From Streptomyces nodosus (GTDB lineage: Bacteria; Actinomycetota; Actinomycetes; Streptomycetales; Streptomycetaceae): DNA of 64,000 nucleotides. The position numbers and the translations under genes were made by a program. The notes beneath the pieces are model-generated. The model worked only from the letters and a program-made list of their open reading frames with translations. It was not told the DNA's origin and did not search any database. The stretch is from positions 4,247,501 through 4,311,500 of the forward strand of contig NZ_CP023747.1 in assembly GCF_008704995.1 (NCBI RefSeq). The letters are read 5' to 3'. Shown here piece by piece: positions 63,617 to 64,000 of the stretch (its first letter is position 1; each line of letters begins with the position of its first letter).

Positions 63617-64000
63617 TTCCGGCACCCGGCACCCGCGCCGGCCGCCTGCTCCAGGCTGGTCGGCGCGCGTTCCGTTCTCTGCGCACGCGCCGGACCGGCG
63701 GCCACGGACAGGTCCGTTCCCGGCCGCCCTGCGCCCCCGCCCGGCGCCCGCGTGCTTCCGGCCCTCCTCCGCGGCCGACCTCCCTGACCGGCCCGCCCGA
63801 CCGTTCTCGTCGGCCGCGTCCGGTGTCCCTCGCCGCCCCTGTCCGAAGGCCGGCCGGGCGGCGGCTGGGCGCCCCCGGCTCCGGAGCGTCCCGGAGGCGG
63901 CGGCTGCACGCCCCCCCCGCTTCGGAGCGTCCCGGAACCCGCACCACCTCCTCGCTCCCGCGCCGTACGATCACGGTCCGACCGGCGGTGACCGCGAGCC
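63617..64000. other. 384 bp without a supported gene at the window end
   Basis: A minus-strand frame spans most of it but is Arg/Gly/Pro-rich and shows no family resemblance. Two near-copies of a ~50-bp segment ending CGGAGCGTCCCGGA (near 63879-63894 and 63921-63936) form a direct repeat. The next gene is likely to begin beyond the window. Confidence 0.5.

Noticed and set aside
63468..63974. A 168-residue minus-strand frame at the right edge
   Set aside because: Overlaps the DUF4229 gene and is Arg/Pro/Gly-rich without any recognisable domain.

Overview
The window is a piece of a Streptomyces chromosome. It is very GC-rich, uses GTG and TTG starts freely, has many ATGA stop/start overlaps, and carries marker genes of the genus: the developmental sigma factor bldN with its anti-sigma rsbN, the redox regulator rex leading the hemACD operon, and the futalosine-type menaquinone genes. 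Almost everything looks like conserved core chromosome. The one clearly mobile item is a small insertion sequence. Only one gene (26127-27656) shows an in-frame TTA leucine codon on a read-through by eye. In Streptomyces this usually signals bldA dependence.

Layout. 1-3130: the 3' part of an rRNA operon (23S, 5S, terminator). 3162-4700: a HAD phosphatase gene split by an IS5-type element, with a 7-bp target duplication and a reading frame that would be restored by precise loss. 4762-7922: an MFS transporter, an AcuC-type deacetylase and the small excisionase-like DNA-binding protein BdtA. 8065-10506: a 32-residue bS22-like ribosomal protein, an NAD-dependent epimerase and a PlsC-type acyltransferase. 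10601-12972 (minus): bldN then rsbN, with a sigma-BldN-like promoter in front of rsbN. 13694-15095: a HAD-IB phosphatase and a glutaredoxin-like protein. 15377-21944: a Rex operator, then rex-hemA-hemC-hemD as one overlapping operon, a strong terminator, and hemB. 21961-27656: a kinase-like protein with an altered catalytic loop, an aminotransferase, a DUF4253 protein, and a DUF4232 lipoprotein divergent from a one-pass transmembrane HTH protein. 27769-31498: argS divergent from a class I lysyl-tRNA synthetase. 31568-35017 (minus): a DUF2637 membrane protein and two DUF3558-like lipoproteins. 35250-40576: RtcB, two tandem small lipoproteins, a 55-residue membrane protein coupled to an SDR, a YnfA-like protein, and a luciferase-like monooxygenase with its FMN reductase. 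41094-45414: a two-component pair and an APC permease. 45772-48124: a secreted protein, a PadR/HAAS-type pair and a conserved hypothetical. 48429-56350: hemL, a histidine phosphatase, a lipoprotein deacetylase-like protein, and the System II cytochrome c assembly genes (resA-ccdA-resB-ccsB). 56490-63616: an SRPBCC protein, a PLDc_N membrane protein, then a UbiD-like decarboxylase, a MqnP-like prenyltransferase, UbiX, an Lrp regulator and mqnE, ending with a GNAT and a DUF4229 protein.

How the genes work together. Tetrapyrrole synthesis from glutamyl-tRNA is largely here (hemA, hemL, hemB, hemC, hemD). So are the cytochrome c maturation genes that attach heme and part of menaquinone synthesis. 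Rex, which senses NADH/NAD+, controls the first block. The window is thus rich in respiratory-chain supply. Relative to the S. coelicolor order as I recall it, the left half (rex/bldN/lysS neighbourhood, reversed) and the right half (hemL/mqn neighbourhood, forward) lie on opposite sides of oriC at similar distances. That suggests an origin-symmetric inversion breakpoint inside this window.

No tRNA, CRISPR array, prophage, biosynthetic cluster or obvious defence island was seen, and nothing here convincingly amounts to a wholly new multi-gene system. The most promising leads are the bldA-type transmembrane HTH/DUF4232 pair, the tandem lipoproteins, the palindrome at the UbiD promoter, the kinase-like protein with a changed catalytic loop, and the IS-split HAD gene.
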